DNA of 13,789 bases from NCBI GenBank assembly GCA_038222915.1, contig JBBRHH010000098.1:1-13789 (forward strand), given 5' to 3'. This DNA comes from JBBRHH01 sp038222915. GTDB lineage: Bacteria > Planctomycetota > Phycisphaerae > Tepidisphaerales > Tepidisphaeraceae. Both the position numbers and the translations under genes were made by a program. The notes under the pieces were generated by a model. The model was given only the letters and a program-made list of their open reading frames with translations, did not search any database and was not told the origin of the DNA. Of the stretch, positions 6,351 to 11,849 are shown piece by piece; position 1 is the stretch's first letter, and each line of letters opens with the position of its first letter.

Positions 6351-6908
6351 TTACTTCGCACCAGCGCCGGTAACAGCCTTGCCTGGCTTGATCTTGACGA
6401 CTTCACCTTCGTAACGAATGCCTTTGCCTTTGTACGGCTCGGGCTTGCGGACGCGGCGGACGTCGCTGGCGAACTGGCCGACCAACTGCTTGTCGGGACC
6501 CGAAACGTGGATCTTCGTACCGGCATCGACCTGAACGGTGACACCGGCGGGGATCGGCACGGAGATGGTATTGGCGAAGCCGACGGAGAGGACAACGGAC
6601 TTGCCCTTCATGTCTGCCTTGTAGCCGACACCCTGAATCTCGAGGGTCTTCTTATAACCCTGGGTTACGCCCTGGATGTAGTTGGCGACCAATGCACGAG
6701 TGAGGCCATGAAGGGCCTTACTCTGGCGGAGATCGTCACGGCGGGTGACGATGACTTCCTTTTTGGCCTCATCGAGCTTGACGTCGATCAGCGGATGCAC
6801 TTGCAGCTGGAGCTTGCCCTTGGGGCCCTCGAAGCTGAGCAGGTGATCCTTCACGCTGATCTTTGCGCCGGCGGTTACCGGGACAGGTTTTTTTCCAATA
6901 CGACTCAT
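6351..6908 (-). CDS. rplF: 50S ribosomal protein L6
   Basis: Large-subunit protein near the sarcin-ricin loop and the factor-binding site. The 185-residue product begins MSRIGKKPVPV, as most L6 proteins do, carries the duplicated alpha/beta domain, and has the conserved second-half motif VSGPDKQLVGQFASDVRRVRKPEPYKGKGIRYEGE near 134-168. Length is close to the usual 177-180, with a small Lys/Ala tail. AAGGTG (6913-6918) precedes the ATG at 6908. The 82-bp spacer from rpsH holds one of the palindromic repeats. Confidence 0.98.
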   Translation of the reverse strand: MSRIGKKPVPVTAGAKISVKDHLLSFEGPKGKLQLQVHPLIDVKLDEAKKEVIVTRRDDLRQSKALHGLTRALVANYIQGVTQGYKKTLEIQGVGYKADMKGKSVVLSVGFANTISVPIPAGVTVQVDAGTKIHVSGPDKQLVGQFASDVRRVRKPEPYKGKGIRYEGEVVKIKPGKAVTGAGAK

Positions 6909-6937
6909 GGTTCACCTTGCTAATTCTCTAGCAATCT

Positions 6938-6959
6938 GGTCCGGCAAGCCGGACCCTAC
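6938..6959 (-). repeat. GTAG-led palindromic repeat, copy C (rpsH-rplF spacer)
   Basis: On the coding strand: GTAG, then GGTCCGGC, loop TT, then GCCGGACC, a perfect eight-base-pair arm pair. It has the same layout as copies A and B (GTAG followed by a GG-starting arm of eight bases) but a different stem sequence, so the arms vary while pairing is kept. It lies 31 bp after the rpsH stop. Confidence 0.75.
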
Positions 6960-6973
6960 CGAGCGCAACTGGC

Positions 6974-6985
6974 CCGGAAATCCGG
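6974..6985. repeat. Small CCGG-AAAT-CCGG hairpin beside copy C
   Basis: CCGG, AAAT, CCGG gives a short four-base-pair hairpin between copy C and the rpsH stop codon. The centre resembles the CGAAATGCGG element seen in two other spacers. It is short enough to be chance on its own. Confidence 0.3.
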
Positions 6986-6990
6986 ATCAA

Positions 6991-7392
6991 TTATTGAACA
7001 GTGCAGAGCAATTCGCCGCCGACGTTGCTTTCGCGGGCGCGGCGGTCGCTCATTACACCTTTGCTCGTTGAGACGACGGCGATGCCCATTCCGTTGAGCA
7101 CGCGCGGGAGATCGCCGACCTTGCGGTAGACGCGCCGGCCGGGCTTGCTCTCGCGGTCGAGGGCATGAATGACCTTCTCACCGTTGCTGGCATATTTCAG
7201 CTTGACGCGGATCTGACCCTGGTGCGTTGTGTCTTCGACGACATCGTATTCATCGATGTAGCCTTCGTCCTTAAGCACCTGTGCGATGCCGGCGCAAATT
7301 TTACTATTGCGTATCAGCACCATCCGCCGGCCAACGCGATTGGCGTTGCGGATTCGAGTCAGCATGTCCGCGATGGGATCTTGATTGTTCAT
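6991..7392 (-). CDS. rpsH: 30S ribosomal protein S8
   Basis: Primary 16S rRNA-binding protein of the central domain; in Escherichia coli it also represses spc mRNA translation. The 133-residue product starts MNNQDPIADMLTRIRNANRV, the standard N-terminus, and ends with the conserved STSKGVMSDRRARESNVGGELLC block. A GTG 18 bases further upstream (7410) would add six residues, but family alignment supports the ATG at 7392. GAGGA lies about 11 bases upstream of that ATG, rather far, which is why both starts deserve mention. A 79-bp spacer separates it from rpsN. Confidence 0.97.
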   Translation of the reverse strand: MNNQDPIADMLTRIRNANRVGRRMVLIRNSKICAGIAQVLKDEGYIDEYDVVEDTTHQGQIRVKLKYASNGEKVIHALDRESKPGRRVYRKVGDLPRVLNGMGIAVVSTSKGVMSDRRARESNVGGELLCTVQ

Positions 7393-7431
7393 CGCTACTT
7401 TCGTCCTCACTTACAATAGAGTTCCAAATTC

Positions 7432-7456
7432 TCCGGACCCGAAATGCGGGACTGGA
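7432..7456. repeat. Imperfect palindrome with CGAAATGCGG core
   Basis: On the plus strand the arms TCCGGACCCG and CGGGACTGGA flank AAATG, pairing ten positions with one A-A mismatch and one G-T pair; on the transcribed strand the G-T becomes a mismatch, so the RNA hairpin is weaker. The ten-base core CGAAATGCGG (7440-7449) is identical to 1942-1951. It lies in the rpsN-rpsH spacer. Confidence 0.4.
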
Positions 7457-7471
7457 GCGGAACTGAGTTTT

Positions 7472-7741
7472 CTACCAGCTTGCTTTCCTCAGACCCGGGA
7501 TCTGTCCGGCGAGCCCAAGTTCGCGCAACATGATGCGCGAGACCTTGAAGCGACGCAGAACGGCGCGTGAGCGGCCAGTGATTGAACACCGGTTGCGCGA
7601 GCGCGTCGGGCTCGAATCGCGCGGCAGCTTGGCGAGTGCCGCGAAGTTCTTTTCCTTCTTAAGCTGCTTGCGGATCTCGGCATACTTGATGACGAGGGCC
7701 TGCCGCCGCTTTTGTTTTGCTACCCAGGCTTTGGTTGCCAT
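7472..7741 (-). CDS. rpsN: 30S ribosomal protein S14, zinc-independent form
   Basis: Small-subunit head protein needed for late assembly of the A-site region. The 89-residue product starts MATKAWVAKQKRRQ and has RNRCSITGRSRAVLRRF at about 49-65, then the conserved SRIMLRELGLAGQIPGLRKASW end. Only one cysteine remains in the region where the short form has CXXC pairs, so this is the zinc-free type, of intermediate length. An upstream ATG at 7786 overlaps rplE and is rejected: the ATG at 7741 gives the family N-terminus and has AGGA nine bases upstream inside the rplE end. The gap after rplE is only 5 bp, the tightest in the window. Confidence 0.97.
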   Translation of the reverse strand: MATKAWVAKQKRRQALVIKYAEIRKQLKKEKNFAALAKLPRDSSPTRSRNRCSITGRSRAVLRRFKVSRIMLRELGLAGQIPGLRKASW

Positions 7742-7746
7742 AGTTT

Positions 7747-8439
7747 TTAATCCTGCTTGGTTTCGCCTCGGAAAGGCATCCCGCACTGACGCAACAGTTC
7801 GCGGCCGTGATCGGGATTGGCGGCCGTGGTCACCATGGTGATGTTCATTCCCTGTTGGAACGTGACTTCCGCCGCGTTCACTTCCGGGAAAACTGTTTGT
7901 TCCGTGAATCCAAAATTATAGTTGCCGGACTTATCGAAGCCGTTCGGATCGAGTCCGCGGAAGTCCTTCACGCGGGGGATGGCGAGGGCGATAAGCCGAT
8001 CGACGAATTCCCACATGCGGGTGCCGCGAAGAGTGACCTTGAGACCAGTCTCCTGGCCTTCGCGCACCTTGAAGTTCGCGACGCTCTTCTTGGCCTTGCA
8101 GCGGACGGGACGCTGGCCGGCAATGACGGTCAGTTCCTTTTCGGCCTGCTCCATCTTGCCTTTTTCACCGCTGGTGACGGCTTTGCCGAGGCCCATCGAG
8201 ATGACGACCTTTTCGAGCTTCGGTACAGCGAGGAGGTTCTTGAGTCCCAGCTTCTCCTGAAGCGCGGGAACGATCTCCTGACGGTACCGGATCGCCAGAC
8301 GCGCCGGCGGCACCGGTTGTTTGGGCTCGTCGGATTCGACTTCGACAACCGACTCAACGGCCTTGGGCTTGCGGGCCTTCTTTTCGCCACCCTGTTTGGG
8401 TTGCTTGCCCTTATTTTTGTCTTTCTTCTCTTCCGACAT
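7747..8439 (-). CDS. rplE: 50S ribosomal protein L5 with Lys-rich N-terminal extension
   Basis: 5S rRNA-binding protein of the central protuberance that touches the P-site tRNA. The core begins near residue 46 with ARLAIRYRQEIVPALQEKLG, followed by VPKLEKVVISMGLGKAV at 72-88, AGQRPVRCKAKKSVANFKVREGQ in the middle and FPEVNAAEVTFQQGMNITMVTTA near the end, all diagnostic. The 230 residues exceed the usual 179-185 because of about 45 N-terminal residues rich in Lys, Glu, Gln and Pro. GAGG at 8445-8448 lies five bases before the ATG at 8439, so the extended start is the well-supported one. It follows rplX after 45 bp. Confidence 0.97.
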   Translation of the reverse strand: MSEEKKDKNKGKQPKQGGEKKARKPKAVESVVEVESDEPKQPVPPARLAIRYRQEIVPALQEKLGLKNLLAVPKLEKVVISMGLGKAVTSGEKGKMEQAEKELTVIAGQRPVRCKAKKSVANFKVREGQETGLKVTLRGTRMWEFVDRLIALAIPRVKDFRGLDPNGFDKSGNYNFGFTEQTVFPEVNAAEVTFQQGMNITMVTTAANPDHGRELLRQCGMPFRGETKQD

Positions 8440-8484
8440 ATACGCCTCGTCTAGCGATGAATGAACAGCTCTACTTCTTCTCTA

Positions 8485-8814
8485 TTACTTCTTACCGATT
8501 CGGCCCAGATCAGCTCCGGAGCCAACTGCAATGCGGTGCTTGTGGCCTTCGCGAACTTCCGTCTTGACGCGTGTGCCCTTGCCCGTGGTCGGGTCGAGTG
8601 GCATCACGTTGCTCAGATGGATCGCGGCCTCTTTCTGAATGCGGCCGCCCTGCGGATTACGCTGGGACGGACGGACGTGTTTCCACACCCGGTTGATTCC
8701 TTCAACGACCACGCGATCCGTCTTGGTGATGACGCGGAGGACACGCCCACTCTTGGTGGCATCGCGTCCCGCGATGATCTTGACCACGTCTCCGGTTTTA
8801 ATGTGCCGTGCCAT
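8485..8814 (-). CDS. rplX: 50S ribosomal protein L24
   Basis: Assembly-initiating large-subunit protein that binds the 5' end of 23S rRNA near the exit tunnel. The 109-residue product begins MARHIKTGDVVKIIAGRDA with the KOW-type motif TGDVVKIIAGRDATKSGRVLRV at about 7-28, then NRVWKHVRPSQRNPQGGRI at 41-59 and SNVMPLDP near 68-75. The RPSQRNPQGG segment resembles Planctomycetota homologues as I recall them. The ATG at 8814 has AGGA at 8823-8826 eight bases upstream; that AGGA falls in the heptad repeat. Confidence 0.97.
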   Translation of the reverse strand: MARHIKTGDVVKIIAGRDATKSGRVLRVITKTDRVVVEGINRVWKHVRPSQRNPQGGRIQKEAAIHLSNVMPLDPTTGKGTRVKTEVREGHKHRIAVGSGADLGRIGKK

Positions 8815-8822
8815 TTTTAAGT

Positions 8823-8826
8823 TCCT
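8823..8826 (-). promoter_or_regulatory. rplX ribosome binding site supplied by a heptad repeat
   Basis: The only purine-rich match near the rplX start is AGGA, formed where one heptad (AACTAGG) meets the next bases (AAC). Its spacing to the ATG at 8814 is eight bases, which is normal. Confidence 0.5.
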
Positions 8827-8844
8827 AGTTCCTGGTTCTTCGTT
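8824..8844 (-). repeat. Heptad repeat array, rplN-rplX spacer
   Basis: Three seven-base units on the coding strand: AACGAAG, AACCAGG, AACTAGG, followed by a partial AAC. The first two are degenerate. The array occupies most of the 32-bp spacer and contributes the rplX ribosome binding site. Confidence 0.65.
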
Positions 8845-8846
8845 GC

Positions 8847-9233
8847 TCAGACCACTTCGTTGGCCAGGGAGACGATCTTCATGAAATTCTTGTCACGCAA
8901 CTCGCGGGCGACCGCTCCGAAGATACGGGTGCCGCGGGGGTTGTTGTCCTTGTCGATGACGACGGCCGCGTTGCGGTCAAAGCGGACGTAGCTGCCATCG
9001 AGACGGCGAACGGGCTGCTTGGTGCGAACCACGACGCATCGAATGACTTCACCCTGCTTGACTTCGCCGGCGGGAATCGCCTTCTTGACGGCGCAGATGA
9101 TGACGTCGCCGACGCCGGCGACGCGACGCTTTTGTTTGCCGCTGCCAGTGCTGCCGCGAAGGACGCGGATACACATCGCCTGCTTGGCACCGGTGTTGTC
9201 GGCAATGTCAACGTATGTCTGTTGCTGGATCAT
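8847..9233 (-). CDS. rplN: 50S ribosomal protein L14
   Basis: Large-subunit protein at the inter-subunit bridge, next to L19. The 128-residue product shows MIQQQTYVDIADNTGAKQAM at the start, RRVAGVGDVIICAVKKAIP at 36-54, VVVRTKQPVRRLDGSYVRFDRNAAVVI in the middle, GTRIFGAVARELRD and the ending FMKIVSLANEVV. It is about six residues longer than the usual 122 because of TGSGKQ inserted in the loop after Gly27-Ser28. It lies 30 bp after rpsQ and 32 bp before rplX, the usual spc order. The ribosome binding site is weak. Confidence 0.98.
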   Translation of the reverse strand: MIQQQTYVDIADNTGAKQAMCIRVLRGSTGSGKQKRRVAGVGDVIICAVKKAIPAGEVKQGEVIRCVVVRTKQPVRRLDGSYVRFDRNAAVVIDKDNNPRGTRIFGAVARELRDKNFMKIVSLANEVV

Positions 9234-9246
9234 GGCGTACTCGTTT

Positions 9247-9267
9247 ACTAGTTGCTAGTCGTCCTAG
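9247..9267 (-). repeat. Heptad repeat array, rpsQ-rplN spacer
   Basis: On the coding strand CTAGGAC, GACTAGC, AACTAGT follow each other at seven-base intervals. The first unit overlaps the rpsQ stop: its TAG is the rpsQ termination codon. The array is partly degenerate. Confidence 0.55.
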
Positions 9268-9617
9268 CGTGCTTCGGGCGCTTTGCCTGTCATTACTTCT
9301 TCAGCCGACACCTGAACGGCGCGTTCCGGGGCGCGTTCAACGACCTTGACCAGGCGATGGTGCTTGGTCCTGCTCAGCGGGCGACACTCGGCGATCTGCA
9401 CGGTGTCGCCTTCCTTTGCTTCGTTCTTCTCGTCGTGGGCATGCAGGCTGGTACGGCGCTTCAGGTACTTGCCGTACTTGGCGTGCTTGGTCTGGTAGTT
9501 GACCACGACCTTGATGGTCTTGTCGCCTTTGTCGCTGGTCACGACCCCTTGCAGGGTGCGGAGCAGTCCGCGGGCGGCGTCTTCTGTTGTCGTCGATTTC
9601 TGTGCTGTCTCTGCCAT
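9264..9617 (-). CDS. rpsQ: 30S ribosomal protein S17 with extended ends
   Basis: Primary 16S rRNA-binding protein with an OB fold. The core runs from RTLQGVVTSDKGDKTIKVVV at about 20-39 through KHAKYGKYLKRRTSLHAHDE at 44-63 to VQIAECRPLSRTKHHRLVKVVE at 73-94. The whole is 117 residues against the usual 80-90: about 16 extra at the N-terminus (Ala/Thr/Gln-rich) and about 20 at the C-terminus (APERAVQVSAEEV and on). AAGG lies ten bases before the ATG at 9617. The stop TAG sits in a heptad-like CTAG, so the C-terminal extension runs to the edge of the repeat array. Confidence 0.97.
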   Translation of the reverse strand: MAETAQKSTTTEDAARGLLRTLQGVVTSDKGDKTIKVVVNYQTKHAKYGKYLKRRTSLHAHDEKNEAKEGDTVQIAECRPLSRTKHHRLVKVVERAPERAVQVSAEEVMTGKAPEAR

Positions 9618-9640
9618 GGTCTGTCTACCTTAAACTTCGA

Positions 9641-9880
9641 TTATGCCTGGGCGGCGACGGCTTTCGCCGGCTCCTGCTTCTTGGTTTCGAGGTCCCGCTG
9701 ACGCAGGATGGTCTTGATCCGGGCGATGTCGCGACGGGTCTTGGCCATCTGGGTCGGATCTTCCAGCTTCTCCGTGACCGACTGACTACGCAGGTCGAAC
9801 AGGTGCTTCTGGCGTTCGCTCAATTCGGTCTTGAGCGCTCCGGATTCTCGTTCGCGAAGCTCTTTAAGTTTCTGCTTCAT
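9641..9880 (-). CDS. rpmC: 50S ribosomal protein L29
   Basis: Small helical large-subunit protein at the tunnel exit, beside L23. The 79-residue product starts MKQKLKELRERESGALKTEL, and the two-helix pattern continues through LFDLRSQSVTEKLEDPTQM to TRRDIARIKTILRQRDLE, the conserved second helix. The usual length is 63-68; the last 12-14 residues (KKQEPAKAVAAQA) are a Lys/Ala tail. It is placed between rplP and rpsQ, as in nearly all bacteria. The ribosome binding site is weak. Confidence 0.96.
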   Translation of the reverse strand: MKQKLKELRERESGALKTELSERQKHLFDLRSQSVTEKLEDPTQMAKTRRDIARIKTILRQRDLETKKQEPAKAVAAQA

Positions 9881-9910
9881 TGCTATCTCGTTCGTAGTTC
9901 ACTTACTGAC

Positions 9911-10333
9911 TTAGGCCACCGCATGGCGGCGGGAAACAAAACGGGTTCGGATGGGCATCTTGTGCGCCACGCGGGCGAGGGCTCGCTTGGCAGTGGGCTC
10001 ATCGACACCGCTGATTTCGAAAAGGATGGTGCCAGGCTTGACGATGGCCACCCAGAATTCCGGTTCGCCTTTGCCCTTGCCCATGCGGGTTTCGAGCGGC
10101 TTGGCCGAAACGGGCTTGTGGGGGAAAATGCGAATGAACGGACGACCTTCGCGGTGAAGGAAGTGAGCGACGGCGACACGGCCGGCCTCGATCTGGCGAG
10201 CGGTGATCCACGCGGAAGCCAGCGCCTGCAGGCCGTACTCGCCAAAGGCGACGTAGTTGCCGCGGGTCGCATTCCCCTTCATCTTTCCACGCTGGCTTTT
10301 GCGGAATTTAACCCGCTTTGGCATCATTGGCAT
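9911..10333 (-). CDS. rplP: 50S ribosomal protein L16
   Basis: Late-assembly large-subunit protein that touches the A-site tRNA elbow. The 140-residue product has PKRVKFRKSQRGKMKGNATRGN at about 5-26, FGEYGLQALASAWITARQIEAGRVA at 30-54, the RIFPHKPVSAKPLETRMGKGKGEPEFWVA block near 73-101 and GVDEPTAKRALARVAHKMPIRTRFV. Three ATGs lie close together (10333, 10327, 10324). I use 10333 because MPMMPKRV resembles related proteins, but AGGTG at 10338-10342 is only four bases from it and ten from 10327, so MMPKRV is a fair alternative. It follows rpsC after 54 bp, mostly heptads. Confidence 0.97.
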   Translation of the reverse strand: MPMMPKRVKFRKSQRGKMKGNATRGNYVAFGEYGLQALASAWITARQIEAGRVAVAHFLHREGRPFIRIFPHKPVSAKPLETRMGKGKGEPEFWVAIVKPGTILFEISGVDEPTAKRALARVAHKMPIRTRFVSRRHAVA

Positions 10334-10344
10334 AAGTCACCTAA

Positions 10345-10379
10345 CTTCGTTGCTAGTTGCTAGTTGCTGGTTGCTCGTT
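10345..10379 (-). repeat. Heptad repeat array, rpsC-rplP spacer
   Basis: Five contiguous seven-base units. On the coding strand they read AACGAGC, AACCAGC, AACTAGC, AACTAGC, AACGAAG. The central two are perfect and the outer ones differ at one or two positions, as expected of an array decaying from its edges. It takes up 35 of the 54 spacer bases. Confidence 0.85.
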
Positions 10380-10387
10380 CCAAACCA

Positions 10388-11086
10388 TTACCTGCGGCCT
10401 CTTCGTTGGCCACCACCTGGGCGGACGTCGGTTTCGAGAACTTCTTCGCCGTACATACCGCGGAAGATCCAGGCCTTGACGCCAATGGCACCGTAGGTGG
10501 TGAAGGCGATCGCGTAGCCGTAATCGACATTGGCCTGGAGCGTGGTCAGCGGGATGGAGCCGACGACGGTTTGCTCGGCGCGGGCGATTTCAGCGCCACC
10601 AAGCCGGCCACTCACGTGAATCTTGATTCCTTTGGCGCCAGCGCCCATCGTGGCGTCGCAACGCTGCTTGAGCACGCGGCGGAAGCTGGCTCGCTTCTTC
10701 AATTGTTCGGCAACGGCTTCGGCAACCAACTGGGCATTGAGATCGGGGTTCTTGATCTCGATGATGGTCAGCGGTCCGACTTTACGCTTGATCAGGTCTT
10801 CGAGCTCTTCGCGAAGCTTGTCGACTTCAGCGCCCTTGGGTCCGATGACCAGGCCGGGACGGGCGGTGCGGAGGGTGACTTTCACTTCTTCGCGGGTGCG
10901 CTCGATGAGGACTTCGCTGACGGCGGCGAAGGGCGGCTTGCGGTTCAGCTTCGCATCAACGTACTTGCGAATCTTGTAATCCTCGGAAAGGAAGTCGCCG
11001 TACGCTGCCTTCGGGGCATACCACTTGGACTTCCAGTCCTCCGTGATGCCGATCCGAAAACCGAGGGGATTAACTTTTTGACCCAT
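10388..11086 (-). CDS. rpsC: 30S ribosomal protein S3
   Basis: Small-subunit head protein at the mRNA entry channel, with helicase activity together with S4 and S5. The 232-residue product starts MGQKVNPLGFRIGITEDWKS, the family N-terminus. The KH domain has the GPKG loop at 82-85 in LVIGPKGAEVDKLREELEDL. The C-terminal domain carries RRVLKQRCDATMGAGAKGIKI near 126-146, SGRLGGAEIARAE near 149-161 and GVKAWIFRGMYGEE near 202-215, then a short Gly/Arg tail. Length is within the usual 210-240. It follows rplV after 63 bp. Confidence 0.98.
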   Translation of the reverse strand: MGQKVNPLGFRIGITEDWKSKWYAPKAAYGDFLSEDYKIRKYVDAKLNRKPPFAAVSEVLIERTREEVKVTLRTARPGLVIGPKGAEVDKLREELEDLIKRKVGPLTIIEIKNPDLNAQLVAEAVAEQLKKRASFRRVLKQRCDATMGAGAKGIKIHVSGRLGGAEIARAEQTVVGSIPLTTLQANVDYGYAIAFTTYGAIGVKAWIFRGMYGEEVLETDVRPGGGQRRGRR

Positions 11087-11093
11087 TGTGACG

Positions 11094-11114
11094 TCCAGTT
11101 GCTAATTGCTACTT
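11094..11114 (-). repeat. Heptad repeat array, rplV-rpsC spacer (degenerate)
   Basis: On the coding strand AAGTAGC, AATTAGC, AACTGGA follow each other at seven-base intervals, then the rpsC leader. No unit is perfect, but two keep the TAGC core and the phase is kept. Confidence 0.5.
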
Positions 11115-11149
11115 CGTTGGTTGACGGCTTTTGGCCGGCAATACGGTTC

Positions 11150-11482
11150 TTATGCGCGTGATTCCAGTTCGACGACCAGATGGCTGGTCCTTTTCATGAT
11201 CGAATATGCCTTGCCGCGGTCCTTGGGCTGAAAGCGCTTGATGACCGGACCGGGATCGGCCCAGCAGGACTTGACGAATAACGCGTTGGTCTCGGCTTCG
11301 CGCTCGGCGGCGTTGGCGACGGCGGAGCGAATTACCTTGTCGACGAGCACAGCGCCGCGCTTCTTGCTGAAGCGAAGGAGGTTCAGGGCGTCGTCGACGT
11401 CGCGGCCGCGGATCAGATCCAGCACCAGCCGCGCCTTGCGGGGAGCGATGCGGGCAAATCTATGTTTTGCTACGTATGCCAT
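11150..11482 (-). CDS. rplV: 50S ribosomal protein L22
   Basis: Large-subunit protein whose long beta-hairpin lines the exit tunnel; macrolide resistance changes map to that loop in other bacteria. The 110-residue product begins MAYVAKHRFARIAPRKARLVLDLIRG, has VDDALNLLRFSKKRGAVLVDKVIRSAVANA at about 29-58, NALFVKSCWADPGPVIKRFQPKDRGKAYSI for the hairpin and RTSHLVVELES at the end. Length is typical (about 110-115). Its upstream 48-bp spacer contains palindromic repeat copy B, leaving 23 bases for its own ribosome binding site. Confidence 0.98.
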   Translation of the reverse strand: MAYVAKHRFARIAPRKARLVLDLIRGRDVDDALNLLRFSKKRGAVLVDKVIRSAVANAAEREAETNALFVKSCWADPGPVIKRFQPKDRGKAYSIMKRTSHLVVELESRA

Positions 11483-11505
11483 GTCAGTACCTACTTCTCA
11501 TACCT

Positions 11506-11530
11506 GGGCGAACACGAGGTTCGCCCCTAC
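11506..11530 (-). repeat. GTAG-led palindromic repeat, copy B (after rpsS)
   Basis: Coding strand: GTAG, arm GGGCGAAC, loop CTCGT, arm GTTCGCCC. All 25 bases match copy A at 2182-2206, although the flanks differ. It begins at the base immediately after the rpsS stop codon and sits in mid-operon, so any hairpin would form in the rpsS-rplV message. Confidence 0.85.
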
Positions 11531-11818
11531 TCATGCCGGTGCGCCTGGGGTCGTGGGCTTCTTACCGCTGTGGCCTCGGAAGGTGCGGGTCGGGGAGAAC
11601 TCTCCGAGCTTGTGTCCGACCATGTCTTCGAGGACGAAGACGCGGAGGAACTTGTTGCCGTTGTGCACTTCGAAGGTGTGGCCGACAAATTCCGGCGTGA
11701 TCGTGCAGGCCCGAGCCCAGGTCTTGATGGGCTGCTTGGCGCGGCTTTCGTTCAGGCGCGCAACCTTCTTGAACAGCTTCTCGTCTACGTATGGGCCTTT
11801 TTTAGCGCTTCTGCTCAT
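11531..11818 (-). CDS. rpsS: 30S ribosomal protein S19
   Basis: Small-subunit head protein that pairs with S13 and contacts the A-site finger. The 95-residue product begins MSRSAKKGPYVDEKLFKKV and has the conserved WARACTITPEFVGHTFEVHNG at about 34-54 and MVGHKLGEFSPTRTFRGHSGKK at 66-87. Length is typical (88-95). GGTGA precedes the ATG at 11818. It lies 31 bp after rplB. Its TGA stop abuts the palindromic repeat. Confidence 0.98.
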   Translation of the reverse strand: MSRSAKKGPYVDEKLFKKVARLNESRAKQPIKTWARACTITPEFVGHTFEVHNGNKFLRVFVLEDMVGHKLGEFSPTRTFRGHSGKKPTTPGAPA

Positions 11819-11849
11819 GAGTCACCAATCTTCAATTACCAGTTCTTCT

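Noticed and set aside
7742..7786. Earlier start for rpsN overlapping rplE
   Set aside because: The added 15 residues are the rplE end read in another frame; the ATG at 7741 gives the conserved S14 N-terminus with a ribosome binding site.
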